Shown in pieces: positions 1-10,457 of a stretch of DNA of 64,000 nt (the first letter of the stretch is position 1; each line of letters begins with the position of its first letter). Both the position numbers and the translations under genes were made by a program. The notes below the pieces were generated by a model that searched no databases, had not been told where the DNA came from, and saw nothing but the letters and a program-made list of their open reading frames with translations. Origin of the DNA: Stappia stellulata (GTDB lineage Bacteria; Pseudomonadota; Alphaproteobacteria; Rhizobiales; Stappiaceae); assembly GCF_020176715.1 (NCBI RefSeq), contig NZ_JAIVMF010000011.1:62001-126000 (forward strand). Reading direction: 5' to 3'.

Positions 1-3000
1 GCGACAAGTATCCTTATGAGGTCCATTATGCCCCGGCCTTGCGGAACGCGCCGACAGGTGTCGAGGCGTTTCACCTGGTTGGCCGCGCCTGGCGCAAGAC
101 ACCCGATGCGCCGATCGCTATCGCCTTCGGCTTCAACGCCTGGAAGTACGGCTTCATGGCCGACTACTGCCCGGACGTACGCATTGCCTTCGCGCCCCGC
201 AAGTTTCTCGGATGGGACGCATGGCGCGCGGCCAGGACCATGCAGCCGGCGCCAAGTCGCATCTACGTCTGGGGCTACACCGACCCGGGCTGGCTCGCCC
301 GCTTTGCCCGCAAGAAAGGAATCCCGCTCATTCGTGTGGAGGACGGGTTCCTGCGCTCGGCCGAGCTCGGCGCCAGCCACGCGACACCCTACTCACTGGT
401 TTTCGACAGCAAGGGGCTCTACTACAACGCAAGCGAGCCCAACGACCTTGCGGACATTCTTGCAAGCTACGATTTCGCCGGCGATGCGGCCCTTATGCAG
501 AATGCCCGCTCCGCGCTTAACCTTCTGATCGAAAAGCGGCTTTCGAAATACAACATGCCGGATGTCGGCGACCCGGCCCGCCATTTCTCGATCAAGACGC
601 GTCGCCGTGTTCTGGTGCTCGGCCAGGTCGACAATGACGCGGCCGTCCGCATGGGGAATCCTGCCGGCTGGCGCATGAGCGACATCGTGCGTCTTGCCAA
701 GCTGGAAAACCCGGACGCGGAAATCCTCTATCGGCCTCACCCTGATATCTATCACGGCTACCAGCGCAGCAGGTTTAAGGCCGAGCGGATCGAAAAATTC
801 GCACGGATCCTGTCTCCAGACGGGCCGCTGATCGACCTGCTCGAAACAGTCGACCACGTCTACACGCTCTCGTCTCTCTCAGGTCTCGAGGCCTTGTTGC
901 GCGGAGTTGAGGTGACGACCCTTGGAACCCCGTTCTATGCCGGATGGGGACTGACCGATGATCGGACACAGGAACACCGCGGCCGCGATCTCACGGTGCT
1001 GGAGCTCTTTGCGGGCGTCTATCTGAAGTATCCGCGTTATCTGGCCGATACTGAAAGCTCATTCGACGGCTTGACCATTGCCGCATTACGAATATTGGGC
1101 GAAAGACAGTTACTATCCACGACCCTTGAACCAGAAGACAGACTTGCGGAGAGAGGCTCTCGCGCAAATAATCCCGCACTGTTTTCCGTTCCCGCCTCAC
1201 TCGCTTTATTGGCGCAATCCAATAATTCTGCCCCAGACTCGGCGACTGAGCGTCATTTCCGCACCCTGCCGCTCAACAAGATAGCAACGTTTTCGGACGG
1301 AGCGCATTACCAAAGGTGCGCTGCATCGATCATCATCGGCTATGCCCGCTCCAATTCAAACTTGGAAGATACGATCAACCGCCTGACTAGTACCCTAGAG
1401 GAGGGCGCAGTTCTGCATGCGCTCTCCATTCTTCATCCAACAGCGACCAGTTCGGAAAAGATTGTTATCGAAACTACAATCTCAGATGCGCTTATAAAGC
1501 TCGGAAATTATAGCGACAGCGCATCGACGCTCAAGCAGATCAAAAAACAAACTCGCAGAGAACAGGAAAATTCGCTCGAACCACGCCTTGACGAAACAAA
1601 AGCGGACAATATCGAATCTCCATTATTTGAAATTCTTTTTCACGAGTTGTCGCAGCACATGCTTGTTGGCAACTACAGTGCGGCCGAACGCATTGCCATG
1701 ACTCTGATTCTTTCTAATTATAAAACGATAGAGGTCATTGAAAAGTATTATCAAATTTCATTCGGAAATTTCGACATAGCAAGCGCCCACGCAATCGCGC
1801 AAGTATCAATTGCTTGCGGCACATCAGCAGGCGCAACACGCGCCTTGGCGATGATATGTCAAACAATCCCCTTTAATAACTTGGATGCATTTACGGTGTG
1901 GCAATCTGCTAATATTGTCAAGTCGCCATCAAAAGTTTCGAATTTACTTGTTCCACAGAAACAATATGAAAGCGAACAGGAAGTCGGCGCCATTTCCAAG
2001 ATCTTAATAAGGACGATTGATGTCGATGGCAGAAACTCAATTCAAAAGGTTCAGGCGCAAATAAGCCTCGGGCGTTCCGATGCCGCCCTAGAGACGGCGG
2101 AGAATATGCTTCGCCAAAGCAACCCATCGCCACAAATGACTGTCGCTTACTCCCAAGCGCTTGCTTCAACAATGCGTTACAAAGATGCTCTTGAAAACGT
2201 CGAGCGCGCCTTGTCAGTTTGGCCAAGTAGCCTTGTTTACAGGGAAGCACTGCGCCTATGCATCCTTCTTGGAGACTACAAGAAGGGCGAAATCATCTAC
2301 CGAGCTGCAACCAAGAAGCGGATCGAACTCGGCGATATGATTCCTAGAAAAATCTTATTTGGGATTGGAGAAGTTGAGGACGCATTTAGAACATTTCGCG
2401 ATCTTCATATCCGGGAAACGATCGCTCATCACTTCCATGATCAATACTACAAGGGAAAATTAGATGAAGTAAAAGATGGGTCTGTTTTTCTAACAGCAAT
2501 ATTTGGCCCTGGCGATGAGATCAGATTCGCTAGTATCTATGCTGATATGCGAAAGGCACTTAAAGGTGATGTTCAGCTTCGAATTGGATGTGATCCGAGA
2601 CTCTTGGATCTCCTTTCCAGGTCATTCAAAGGAATAGATTTTGTTCCGGTAAAGCGACTGAGAGGAACCGACGCTTTCAAAATTGAGGACTTTGATAAAG
2701 TCAGGCACCCTGGAAATCGCTTGGCCCTTGATAATAATTCCGTGAACTATATTATGTCTTGCGATAAATTTGCTCTGGCAACCGACTTTCTGCACGAGTT
2801 CAGAAAAAATAAAGAAGACTTTTCCAGAGGCCCATACCTGGTTTCAGACAAGACGAGCCAACGGGTTATCTCCGAAAGCCTACCGAAACTGACGCCTCTT
2901 GTTGGAGTAAGTTGGCGAAGTAGTCTCAATACCTCGTCCAGAAACGAACATTATCTCTCTATCGATGAGCTCGCTCCGCTCTTTGAAATTGACGGGATCC

Positions 3001-3380
3001 AGTTCGTCAATCTCCAATACGACGATTGTGAAGATGAGATAGCCTGGGTTGAAAATAAATTCCCTGGAAAGTTGGTCGATCTCAAATTCATTGATCAATA
3101 TAACGATCTCGATTCCGTTGCATCGCTTATGTCATGTTTGGATTTGGTAATCTCGCCAGCTACCACCGTTGTGGAATTGGCTGGCGCTCTGGGACGCCCG
3201 ACCTGGCTTCTGTCGAATTCATCCGAACTACACTGGCGGAAAAGATCCGGACAAATCGATGTTTGGCATTCTTCAGTGTCTCATATTGAAGGCAATCAGT
3301 TGGGAGACAAGGAGAGCCTCGTCACCAACCTTGTCGCTGCGTTGATAGAGTGGCGGGACGCGAGACACGCTCAGGCTTGA
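1..3380 (+). CDS. KpsC-type capsule glycosyltransferase fused to TPR and GT9-like C-terminus (5' truncated by window)
   Basis: The frame is open to the window edge (first full codon at base 3), so the true start lies outside; an internal TTG at 39 is not the start. The first 350 or so visible residues match the Capsule_synth/KpsC family: an RVEDGFLRS segment near 340, RPHPD near 731-745, SSLSGLEALLRG, and the signature PFYAGWGLT at 930-956. KpsC modules add beta-Kdo linkers to the lipid anchor of exported capsule on the cytoplasmic side. From about 1050 the DNA becomes visibly AT-richer and the protein becomes helical and TPR-like. It ends in a TPR-linked glycosyltransferase fold (GVSWRSS near 2904, SPATTVVELAGALGRP from 3153), typical of GT9/GT41-like nucleotide-sugar sites. 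Membership in the capsule locus is supported by the kps genes downstream on the other strand. The fusion and the base-composition break are unusual; the acceptor specificity of the C-terminal part is unknown. Confidence 0.8.
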   Translation, partial: DKYPYEVHYAPALRNAPTGVEAFHLVGRAWRKTPDAPIAIAFGFNAWKYGFMADYCPDVRIAFAPRKFLGWDAWRAARTMQPAPSRIYVWGYTDPGWLARFARKKGIPLIRVEDGFLRSAELGASHATPYSLVFDSKGLYYNASEPNDLADILASYDFAGDAALMQNARSALNLLIEKRLSKYNMPDVGDPARHFSIKTRRRVLVLGQVDNDAAVRMGNPAGWRMSDIVRLAKLENPDAEILYRPHPDIYHGYQRSRFKAERIEKFARILSPDGPLIDLLETVDHVYTLSSLSGLEALLRGVEVTTLGTPFYAGWGLTDDRTQEHRGRDLTVLELFAGVYLKYPRYLADTESSFDGLTIAALRILGERQLLSTTLEPEDRLAERGSRANNPALFSVPASLALLAQSNNSAPDSATERHFRTLPLNKIATFSDGAHYQRCAASIIIGYARSNSNLEDTINRLTSTLEEGAVLHALSILHPTATSSEKIVIETTISDALIKLGNYSDSASTLKQIKKQTRREQENSLEPRLDETKADNIESPLFEILFHELSQHMLVGNYSAAERIAMTLILSNYKTIEVIEKYYQISFGNFDIASAHAIAQVSIACGTSAGATRALAMICQTIPFNNLDAFTVWQSANIVKSPSKVSNLLVPQKQYESEQEVGAISKILIRTIDVDGRNSIQKVQAQISLGRSDAALETAENMLRQSNPSPQMTVAYSQALASTMRYKDALENVERALSVWPSSLVYREALRLCILLGDYKKGEIIYRAATKKRIELGDMIPRKILFGIGEVEDAFRTFRDLHIRETIAHHFHDQYYKGKLDEVKDGSVFLTAIFGPGDEIRFASIYADMRKALKGDVQLRIGCDPRLLDLLSRSFKGIDFVPVKRLRGTDAFKIEDFDKVRHPGNRLALDNNSVNYIMSCDKFALATDFLHEFRKNKEDFSRGPYLVSDKTSQRVISESLPKLTPLVGVSWRSSLNTSSRNEHYLSIDELAPLFEIDGIQFVNLQYDDCEDEIAWVENKFPGKLVDLKFIDQYNDLDSVASLMSCLDLVISPATTVVELAGALGRPTWLLSNSSELHWRKRSGQIDVWHSSVSHIEGNQLGDKESLVTNLVAALIEWRDARHAQA

Positions 3381-3396
3381 GACGTGGCCAATACAG

Positions 3397-4488
3397 CTAT
3401 GCTGTCACATATGTGCTAGCTGCATATATCTCACCTGTTTCCGTCAAATGCGCATCAGTGAGGAACAAGTTCGTGCCCTCATAGGCCTGATAAGCCCCCC
3501 AAAGGCGGATGTGGCTCGCGCCGGGCTCCACGAAGCCGCCGAGCATCGTCGTATCCGCCCCCATCGACACGCTGTTGTACCAGGCGCTGGTCATTGGCGC
3601 GCGATTGACGATGCCGCTGCGGCAGGGATATGGCAGGCCTGCGATGACGGCGGTGCCGCTCAAACCGCCGAGGCTCGACCAGGCGAGCCGGGCCGTGACG
3701 AACACCAGCGCGCCGATGCGCACGAAAGAGCCGGCATTCGCGCTATAGGTCGGGGTTCCGGCGACGCTCGCGCCCACAAGCTCAGGCGTCCAGACGCCCT
3801 CCTCGTAGTGCTGAAGAAGACTGTCTCCTGCCCCGAGCCGCACCCCTTCCGGCAGCCGGGCAGCGCCATCGTCGCGCGACAGCACCAGCGCCTCGTGCCA
3901 GGTCGCACCGTCCGCGCTTGTTTTCACATGGAGGTCGTCGTCGCCGGACAGACCGATTTCCGCGCGACCGGAATAGCCGGTCTGGAACAGAACGCTTGCG
4001 GTGTCGGCCTCTGCCGCCTTGTTGATAGTGGCCTGATGCCCGGCGCCGGCATGCGTAAACAGGCTCCCCGCCGCGGCCACCGTCAACCGGTTGGTCGTGT
4101 CGGCGGTGGCGTTGATCCCGAGGCGTTCCAGATCGTCCAGGCGCGTCCCGTGGGCCGGCACGAAGGCACCCCCGTCGTGGACGACGAGGCGTTCCTCGTC
4201 GCGGACCCACACCATCCAGCCCGCCACCGGTTGGACGAACTGCCAGGCGCCATCCAGAAAGCTGGCGACAGCGCCGTCCTCCCCCGCCCATGCACCGGTC
4301 GCCGCGGCCGGCACGATATGGCGGTCGCCCTCCTGCGGTGCCGGCGGCGGCGCGGCCGGGCCGCTGCGGCTTTCCACCGCAAGCTGCACGCTGGCATCGA
4401 TCAGCCGCAGGGCCTCGTTGTGGGTGACGTGCTTCTGGGCCTGAGCGGCCTGCAGGTAGGGCAGGCCGAGAAAATGAGTCCGGTCCAT
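3397..4488 (-). CDS. DUF2793 domain-containing protein
   Basis: A 363-residue protein starting with an ATG preceded by GGAG at good spacing. The N-terminus (LPYLQAAQAQKHVTHNEAL, then RLIDASVQLAV) and the following GDRHIVP ... G.W.G....ASFLDGAWQFVQP.AGW segment are characteristic of DUF2793, found in alphaproteobacterial prophage and gene-transfer-agent loci and in stand-alone genes. The C-terminal half is Gly/Ala-rich and beta-rich (TYSANAGSFVRIGALVFVTARL), like tail- or spike-type adhesion folds. It has no signal peptide and no catalytic motif. It sits convergent to the KpsC-like gene, with only 16 bases between, and next to pseB, so it lies inside a capsule locus. No other phage structural gene is nearby. 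Function unknown; binding of, or display on, surface polysaccharide is a guess. Confidence 0.75.
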   Translation of the reverse strand: MDRTHFLGLPYLQAAQAQKHVTHNEALRLIDASVQLAVESRSGPAAPPPAPQEGDRHIVPAAATGAWAGEDGAVASFLDGAWQFVQPVAGWMVWVRDEERLVVHDGGAFVPAHGTRLDDLERLGINATADTTNRLTVAAAGSLFTHAGAGHQATINKAAEADTASVLFQTGYSGRAEIGLSGDDDLHVKTSADGATWHEALVLSRDDGAARLPEGVRLGAGDSLLQHYEEGVWTPELVGASVAGTPTYSANAGSFVRIGALVFVTARLAWSSLGGLSGTAVIAGLPYPCRSGIVNRAPMTSAWYNSVSMGADTTMLGGFVEPGASHIRLWGAYQAYEGTNLFLTDAHLTETGEIYAASTYVTA

Positions 4489-4608
4489 GTCTGGCGCTCC
4501 TGAAAATTGTCAGGAAAGCCTATCACCGGCACGAGCGGACGAGGACAAGTCGACCCGCGCGCCCATCGCCCCTTCGCGCATCGCAATCCTCAGACGCGTT
4601 CCTCGTCG

Positions 4609-5918
<1,310 letters not shown>

Positions 5919-6575
5919 TCACTCGTTCTGAACCCGCTGATGGGCAGCGATCGCATCTTCGATATCCTCGAAATAGTGCAGGTGACCGCCTTCCATGAAA
6001 CAAGCGCTCTGGCAGAACCGGCGGATCGTGCCCAGACTGTGCGAAATCATGATGATCCGGGCCTTCTCGATCTTTTCCTCGAAGACCGCCGCGCATTTGC
6101 GCTTGAAGCGCTCGTCGCCGACCGCGGTCACCTCGTCGATCAGATAATAGGAAAAATCGATCGCCATACTGACCCCGAAAGCCATCCTGGCCTTCATGCC
6201 GCTCGAATAGGTTCGGATCGGCAGCCGGATCGATTCCCCCAGCTCGGCGAATTCCTCCACATAGGCAACGACGCGCTCAGTGTCCTCGCCGTACATCCGG
6301 GCAACAAAGCGGGCGTTTTCGATCCCGGTCATGTCGCCGTTGAAGCCTCCGCCGAAACCCAGCGGCCATGAGACCTTGCCCCGGCGGATGATCCGCCCCT
6401 CATCTGGCAATTCCGCCCCGGCGATAAGGCGCATCAGCGTCGACTTGCCTGCGCCATTGCGGCCGATGATCGCCACATTGCGATCGGACGGCAGGTCGAG
6501 CGTCAGATCATCGATGACCACCTTCCGGTGACCGTTGACACGGTAGGTCTTGCGGACCCCATTGAAACTGATCAT
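5919..6575 (-). CDS. kpsT: Capsule polysaccharide ABC exporter, ATP-binding subunit (KpsT-like)
   Basis: A 218-residue ABC ATPase with Walker A GRNGAGKST (38-46), the degenerate signature YSSGM that marks polysaccharide-export ATPases rather than LSGGQ, Walker B YYLIDEVTAVGD and the switch region MISHSLGTIR. With KpsM it powers export of lipid-linked capsule across the inner membrane. Length and sequence order fit the KpsT/BexA/CtrD family. Its own ribosome site is weak. A 12-codon ORF with a strong AAGGAG site ends in an ATGA overlap with this start (6572-6610), suggesting translational coupling. It is the third gene of a minus-strand kpsE-kpsM-kpsT block. Confidence 0.9.
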   Translation of the reverse strand: MISFNGVRKTYRVNGHRKVVIDDLTLDLPSDRNVAIIGRNGAGKSTLMRLIAGAELPDEGRIIRRGKVSWPLGFGGGFNGDMTGIENARFVARMYGEDTERVVAYVEEFAELGESIRLPIRTYSSGMKARMAFGVSMAIDFSYYLIDEVTAVGDERFKRKCAAVFEEKIEKARIIMISHSLGTIRRFCQSACFMEGGHLHYFEDIEDAIAAHQRVQNE

Positions 6576-6610
6576 TGCGGTTGCCGGATAGCCGCCTCAT
6601 CAAGCGACAT
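6572..6610 (-). CDS. Possible 12-residue coupling ORF upstream of kpsT
   Basis: Encodes MSLDEAAIRQPQ followed by TGA. An AAGGAG Shine-Dalgarno sequence sits about eight bases before its ATG, better than any site before kpsT. Its stop overlaps the kpsT ATG as ATGA. The peptide resembles nothing recognised. The likely role, if real, is to deliver ribosomes to kpsT by termination-reinitiation. Chance occurrence cannot be excluded. Confidence 0.35.
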   Translation of the reverse strand: MSLDEAAIRQPQ

Positions 6611-6673
6611 TGGTCCGTCTCCTTGCTCACAGGTCATCCGGATGGCTGCTGTTTATGATCTGCAACCCGCGCG

Positions 6674-7462
6674 CTAGACCCTGTGCTTGCGGTACAGTCG
6701 TTCCATGCACAATGCGATCGCCAGGAACAGGGCGACACAGAACCACAGGAAGCCAAGGTCCAGAACAAGGCTATTGTAGTTCGGATAATATCCAACCCGT
6801 AGCCAGTCAATCGCATGCAACAACGGGTTCCAGGACAGATAGTAGCGCACCTCCGGCGGAAACTGGCTCGGCAGGAAAAACACACCCGAAATAAAGAACA
6901 GCGGGCGACTGATGATCCCCTCGATCCGCTTCCAGGTCGGCCAGAGCACCATAATCATGGCATTGGTCAAGCCAACACCCAGACCAAGCAACCCCGTCGC
7001 CCCGATCGCCATTAACACGATATCCAGCCGTCGCGGAAAATGCGCGAGCCCAAGCAAGATCAAGGCGGCAAAGAAAATCGTGAATATCATGATGTAGGTC
7101 AGAAATATAAGGAAAAACCGTCCAAAGACGACATCCAGTTCCGTCACCAACGGATAACCGAGAAGACCGCGATTTGCCGCAAAAACAGACATGAGCGATC
7201 CGGACATCTTGCGATAGAGCTGATAAGTGAAAATTCCTGTCGCATAGAACAGCGCGAAGCTCGTTCCGATGGGCGGATGGCGCACGATGAACGAAAAGAT
7301 CATGGTCAAGATCGCGGTGCCAATGACCGGCTCCGCGACGGCCCAGAAATAGCCAAGCTTGACCGACCCGAACGTGACACGCGCCTCGCGCAGCACGAGT
7401 GCGGATATCACACGGGCCTTCACCAGCAGCGGGTTTTCGATCCGGTCCATGGCTGTCGACAT
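6674..7462 (-). CDS. kpsM: Capsule polysaccharide ABC exporter, permease subunit (KpsM-like)
   Basis: A 262-residue ABC-2 type membrane protein with about six hydrophobic helices. The cytoplasmic N-terminus LVLREARVTFGSVKLGYFWAVAEPV matches the KpsM/BexB/CtrC family, as does the C-terminal WNPLLHAIDWLR segment. An in-frame TGA directly before the ATG at 7462 fixes the start region, and AGGGAC provides a ribosome site. It forms the membrane channel for capsule export with KpsT. The 98-base gap to kpsT contains the small coupling ORF; the 125-base gap to kpsE has no recognisable gene. Confidence 0.9.
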   Translation of the reverse strand: MSTAMDRIENPLLVKARVISALVLREARVTFGSVKLGYFWAVAEPVIGTAILTMIFSFIVRHPPIGTSFALFYATGIFTYQLYRKMSGSLMSVFAANRGLLGYPLVTELDVVFGRFFLIFLTYIMIFTIFFAALILLGLAHFPRRLDIVLMAIGATGLLGLGVGLTNAMIMVLWPTWKRIEGIISRPLFFISGVFFLPSQFPPEVRYYLSWNPLLHAIDWLRVGYYPNYNSLVLDLGFLWFCVALFLAIALCMERLYRKHRV

Positions 7463-7587
7463 TCAACGGTCCCTGCCCTTCGGGCGCTACCACGCTCCCG
7501 CGCCATCGCCTGCGCTTCACGCACCCTCGTCTTCCGCTTGGCATGTCCTTCAGGCTGAACGCCCCAAAACAGCCTGTGAGGACAGCG

Positions 7588-8901
7588 CTAGCGCATGCTG
7601 TCCCTGACGGAATAGGCGATAAGCACACCGATGGACCACAGGATCAGCGCGATGACGAACGTCAGCGTGGCACCGATGAATCGATAGGGATAGATCGCCG
7701 TCTGCGGGATACCGGGCGAAACGAATACCGCCAAAAAGCGCTGCTGACGGTCCGCTTCGGCGCGGGCCCGCTCCAGAGAGGACAGCGCAGCGGCATAGCT
7801 CTTCTGTCCGAACTCCATGTCGACTTGCAGCTTTTCATAGTCGGAGAGCAAGCTGGACAAGCCCCGGCCGATCCGGCTGGCGTCTTGCCCCTCGCCATTC
7901 ACTTCCGTCTGCCTCTCGATCATCTGCTTCTCGAGGGAGGCAATCTGCTTGCGGATCTGCACAACCGGCAACGCGTCCTCGTCGAGCGACGCCAGAAGCG
8001 TTCCGAGCCGCGCCCTGAGTTCGATCAATTGTGATTCTATTCCGGTCACAAGTTGAAGCTGGGCCGCCGCGGAGGCCGCCGGATCAACCGCACGCGAGGA
8101 CGAGCGGAATTTGCGCATCTCTTCCCGGATGACCTTCAGCCTGACTTCGGCTGTCGCCACTTCCTTTTGCGCGAACCGAACGGCATCCTGTCTTGCGCTT
8201 TCCGACAGCTTGTTGATCAGTTCCTGGGAATATTTGACGATCAGGCTCGCGATCGCTTCTGCATCTTCTGCGGTGAACGCCTGTACCTCAAAGGTCAGGA
8301 TCGACGAGGTGTTTTCGTAGGACGCCGTGATCATCGACCCCCAATAGCTCACCACATCCTCGATGGGAGCATCCGCATCCAGCCGGTAGAGAAAGTCGAT
8401 ATTGCTATTGCTGAAGGCCGATCGCAGATCAAATTCGCTTTGAACCTTCTCGATTAGTTCGCGGCTTTTCAGGTACTCGAGAAGGATAAAGGAATCCGTC
8501 GTCGTGGTTCCGACGCTCGACAGACCCGCGATGGCGCCAAGAAAGTCGCCTCCGGCCGGCGTCGCATCCATGCTGCGAACAGAAAAACTCGCGCTGGCCG
8601 CATAACGATCCGACGCAATCACGAAGAAATACAAAGCGCCCAAAAGTCCGGGCAGAAGCACACACAGAGCGAAAGACAGCTTCAGAAGCAACCGCCGCCA
8701 CTGACGCGGCCGCATGTTCAGATCGGTCTTGCGCACGATCGCTGCCGCGGCGCGATCAATGCGCAGCGGAATAACCCGAGGCTCTTTCTGCTCCTTGACC
8801 TGTTTGGCCGTCTCGGAAGCAGCGTCCTCAGTCTTTGGTTGTGAATTGACAGCCTTGCTCTTTTCGGGCGCAGCAAGCTTCACGTCGGATTTTTCAGACA
8901 T
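7588..8901 (-). CDS. kpsE: Capsule export inner-membrane/periplasmic adaptor (KpsE-like, Wzz/PCP family)
   Basis: About 437 residues. A basic, disordered cytoplasmic N-terminus is followed by a first membrane helix (LLKLSFALCVLLPGLLGALYFFVIA). A long periplasmic region with coiled coil follows (FAQKEVATAEVRLKVIREEM; SLEKQMIERQTEV), and a second helix lies at the C-terminus (FIGATLTFVIALILWSIGVLIAYSV). This matches KpsE/CtrB/BexC polysaccharide co-polymerase-like proteins that bridge KpsMT to the outer-membrane exporter. The family's C-terminal P-G-I-P-x-x-A-I-Y-P-x-R motif is present (SPGIPQTAIYPYR). The start is uncertain: an ATG at 8901 or a GTG four codons earlier at 8913. No outer-membrane KpsD is in the window. 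Confidence 0.85.
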   Translation of the reverse strand: MSEKSDVKLAAPEKSKAVNSQPKTEDAASETAKQVKEQKEPRVIPLRIDRAAAAIVRKTDLNMRPRQWRRLLLKLSFALCVLLPGLLGALYFFVIASDRYAASASFSVRSMDATPAGGDFLGAIAGLSSVGTTTTDSFILLEYLKSRELIEKVQSEFDLRSAFSNSNIDFLYRLDADAPIEDVVSYWGSMITASYENTSSILTFEVQAFTAEDAEAIASLIVKYSQELINKLSESARQDAVRFAQKEVATAEVRLKVIREEMRKFRSSSRAVDPAASAAAQLQLVTGIESQLIELRARLGTLLASLDEDALPVVQIRKQIASLEKQMIERQTEVNGEGQDASRIGRGLSSLLSDYEKLQVDMEFGQKSYAAALSSLERARAEADRQQRFLAVFVSPGIPQTAIYPYRFIGATLTFVIALILWSIGVLIAYSVRDSMR

Positions 8902-9101
8902 TGGCTCCGTCACCGTCAGAGAGTCGACAAGATGCGTCTCGAGGGTTCATTCAACAACTTTTTGTTTAAAAAATGGAAAATTCATTAACCACATCTGTTC
9001 CGGCACCCAATGAACGACCCGTCATCCACCGCTGCTATATAGCAAACGAGGCCATCCGAACAGACACATGACTGACGGGCGACCAGAGAGCCGCAGGAAT
9101 T

Positions 9102-10295
9102 CTATTTGTTCTTGGCAGCCTGGTAGGACCCGCTGGCCTTGGCCAACTCCGATACCGCACAAACAATGTGGTAGAATGAGCTTGCCGGTGCGGGCTCCGC
9201 GACGAACCGACCGTCGTCGCCCAGCTTGTCACGCCACAGCCCGGCCGGGTCGTCCACCAGAAACATCTCCAGCGCCGAAACGGCCTGCCGGGCGGAGGCG
9301 AAATAGTGCAGCCGCTCCGGCCCGGCGGACGCATGGGCGAGCGCCAGCGCCGCCTTGATCCATTCGGCCTGCACCCAAAGCCTGGCGACGGGCGCGCGCG
9401 CCGAAAAATCGTCATTCAGCTCCAGAACCGCAACCTTTCGCCGGGGGCAAATGCCCCATGTCTCGCCAATGGCGAACAGGCGACGGGCGGCGATCGCGGC
9501 ATCCGCACGCCCGCGCCTCCGCGACCACAAAAGCGCGAGCCAGGCCCATTCGAACTGATGTCCCGGCTCGACCTGGCGTCCGCTGTCGCCAGGCATGGGG
9601 TGCCAGTCACTTGCGAAAAACTCCCTCAACGCCCCGGTCTGCGGATCGATGAAGCGGGCAAGCGCAAGCTCCATGATCTCGTCGGCGATCCTGCTCCACG
9701 CGGTGTCCTCGGAGATCTCCTCCCAGGCGAGTGCGGCTTCAAGCAGATGCATATGCGGATTGGCGCGCAACGGCAGGCTTGGCGGCCGGCTCTCCTCAAA
9801 CCCCGCGTCCGGATGCCGGTAGTGCGTCTCGAGCCTGTCGAGAAGCGTGAGCGCGACCGCCTCAAGCTCCGCGCGCCGTCCAGGCAGCGCTGCGGCTGCA
9901 TGCGCCAGCCCGAAAAGCGCGAAGGCCTGATTGTAGAGGTCGAAACGCCCCTCAAGAAGCGTTCCGTCGGGAGCAACCAGGTCGGCGAATGTCCCGTCGG
10001 GCAACCGGAAGCAGTCGAGATACCAGTCCAGGGCCCGGCCCGCGATTGCCGGCCAGTCTCCCGGCCAGCCAAGCCTGCCGGCTTCAATCACCGAATAGAT
10101 CTGCCGCGGCTGGACACGACTGCGCCGGGGAACCGTCAGACCCGGTGCACCGCCAAAGTCAATCTCTTCCACAAAGCCGCCGTTGGCGGGATCGACGCCA
10201 AGCCCGCTCCACAGCGGCATCGCCGAGCCCAGCAGCCAGTTGGTCCAGCGGTCGGACGCGTCGCAAAGCCAGGCGACGTGCGCGTCGTCATTCAT
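9102..10295 (-). CDS. N-acylglucosamine 2-epimerase / mannose isomerase (AGE) family protein
   Basis: 397 residues, the usual AGE family length. The frame extends upstream, but the ATG at 10295 has GGGAG in place and begins the recognisable domain (WLLGSAMPLWSGLGVDPANGGFVEEIDF). Conserved blocks of the (alpha/alpha)6 barrel are visible: RVQPRQIYSVIEAGRLGW, YDLYNQAFALFGLAHA-like FDLYNQAF, NPHMHLLEAALAWEE (with the HL.EA histidine), and EPGHQFEWAWLLL-like VEPGHQFEWAWLALL (catalytic histidine). The family isomerises aldoses or ketoses or epimerises N-acylglucosamine; substrate cannot be assigned. It lies just upstream of the capsule genes on the same strand, 200 bases from kpsE, so a capsule sugar is plausible. 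Confidence 0.8.
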   Translation of the reverse strand: MNDDAHVAWLCDASDRWTNWLLGSAMPLWSGLGVDPANGGFVEEIDFGGAPGLTVPRRSRVQPRQIYSVIEAGRLGWPGDWPAIAGRALDWYLDCFRLPDGTFADLVAPDGTLLEGRFDLYNQAFALFGLAHAAAALPGRRAELEAVALTLLDRLETHYRHPDAGFEESRPPSLPLRANPHMHLLEAALAWEEISEDTAWSRIADEIMELALARFIDPQTGALREFFASDWHPMPGDSGRQVEPGHQFEWAWLALLWSRRRGRADAAIAARRLFAIGETWGICPRRKVAVLELNDDFSARAPVARLWVQAEWIKAALALAHASAGPERLHYFASARQAVSALEMFLVDDPAGLWRDKLGDDGRFVAEPAPASSFYHIVCAVSELAKASGSYQAAKNK

Positions 10296-10457
10296 TGCAT
10301 ACAGTCTCCCACCAGGGCTTGCGGCACGTATCGCCGGGAGTGCGAGTCGGTCGCGCCCGTTTGCCCCCCGCTCCTGTGTACAACCCTCGCCTGACCGCCG
10401 CACCCCCTGACGATCACTACCCGGCAAACAGATGCACGGGCGCGCGCCCGGCACTCC

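Noticed and set aside
7463-7587. Small gene between kpsE and kpsM
   Set aside because: An ATG with a GAAGGAC site exists but the frame runs far into kpsM and its product is Arg-rich; no stop coupling.
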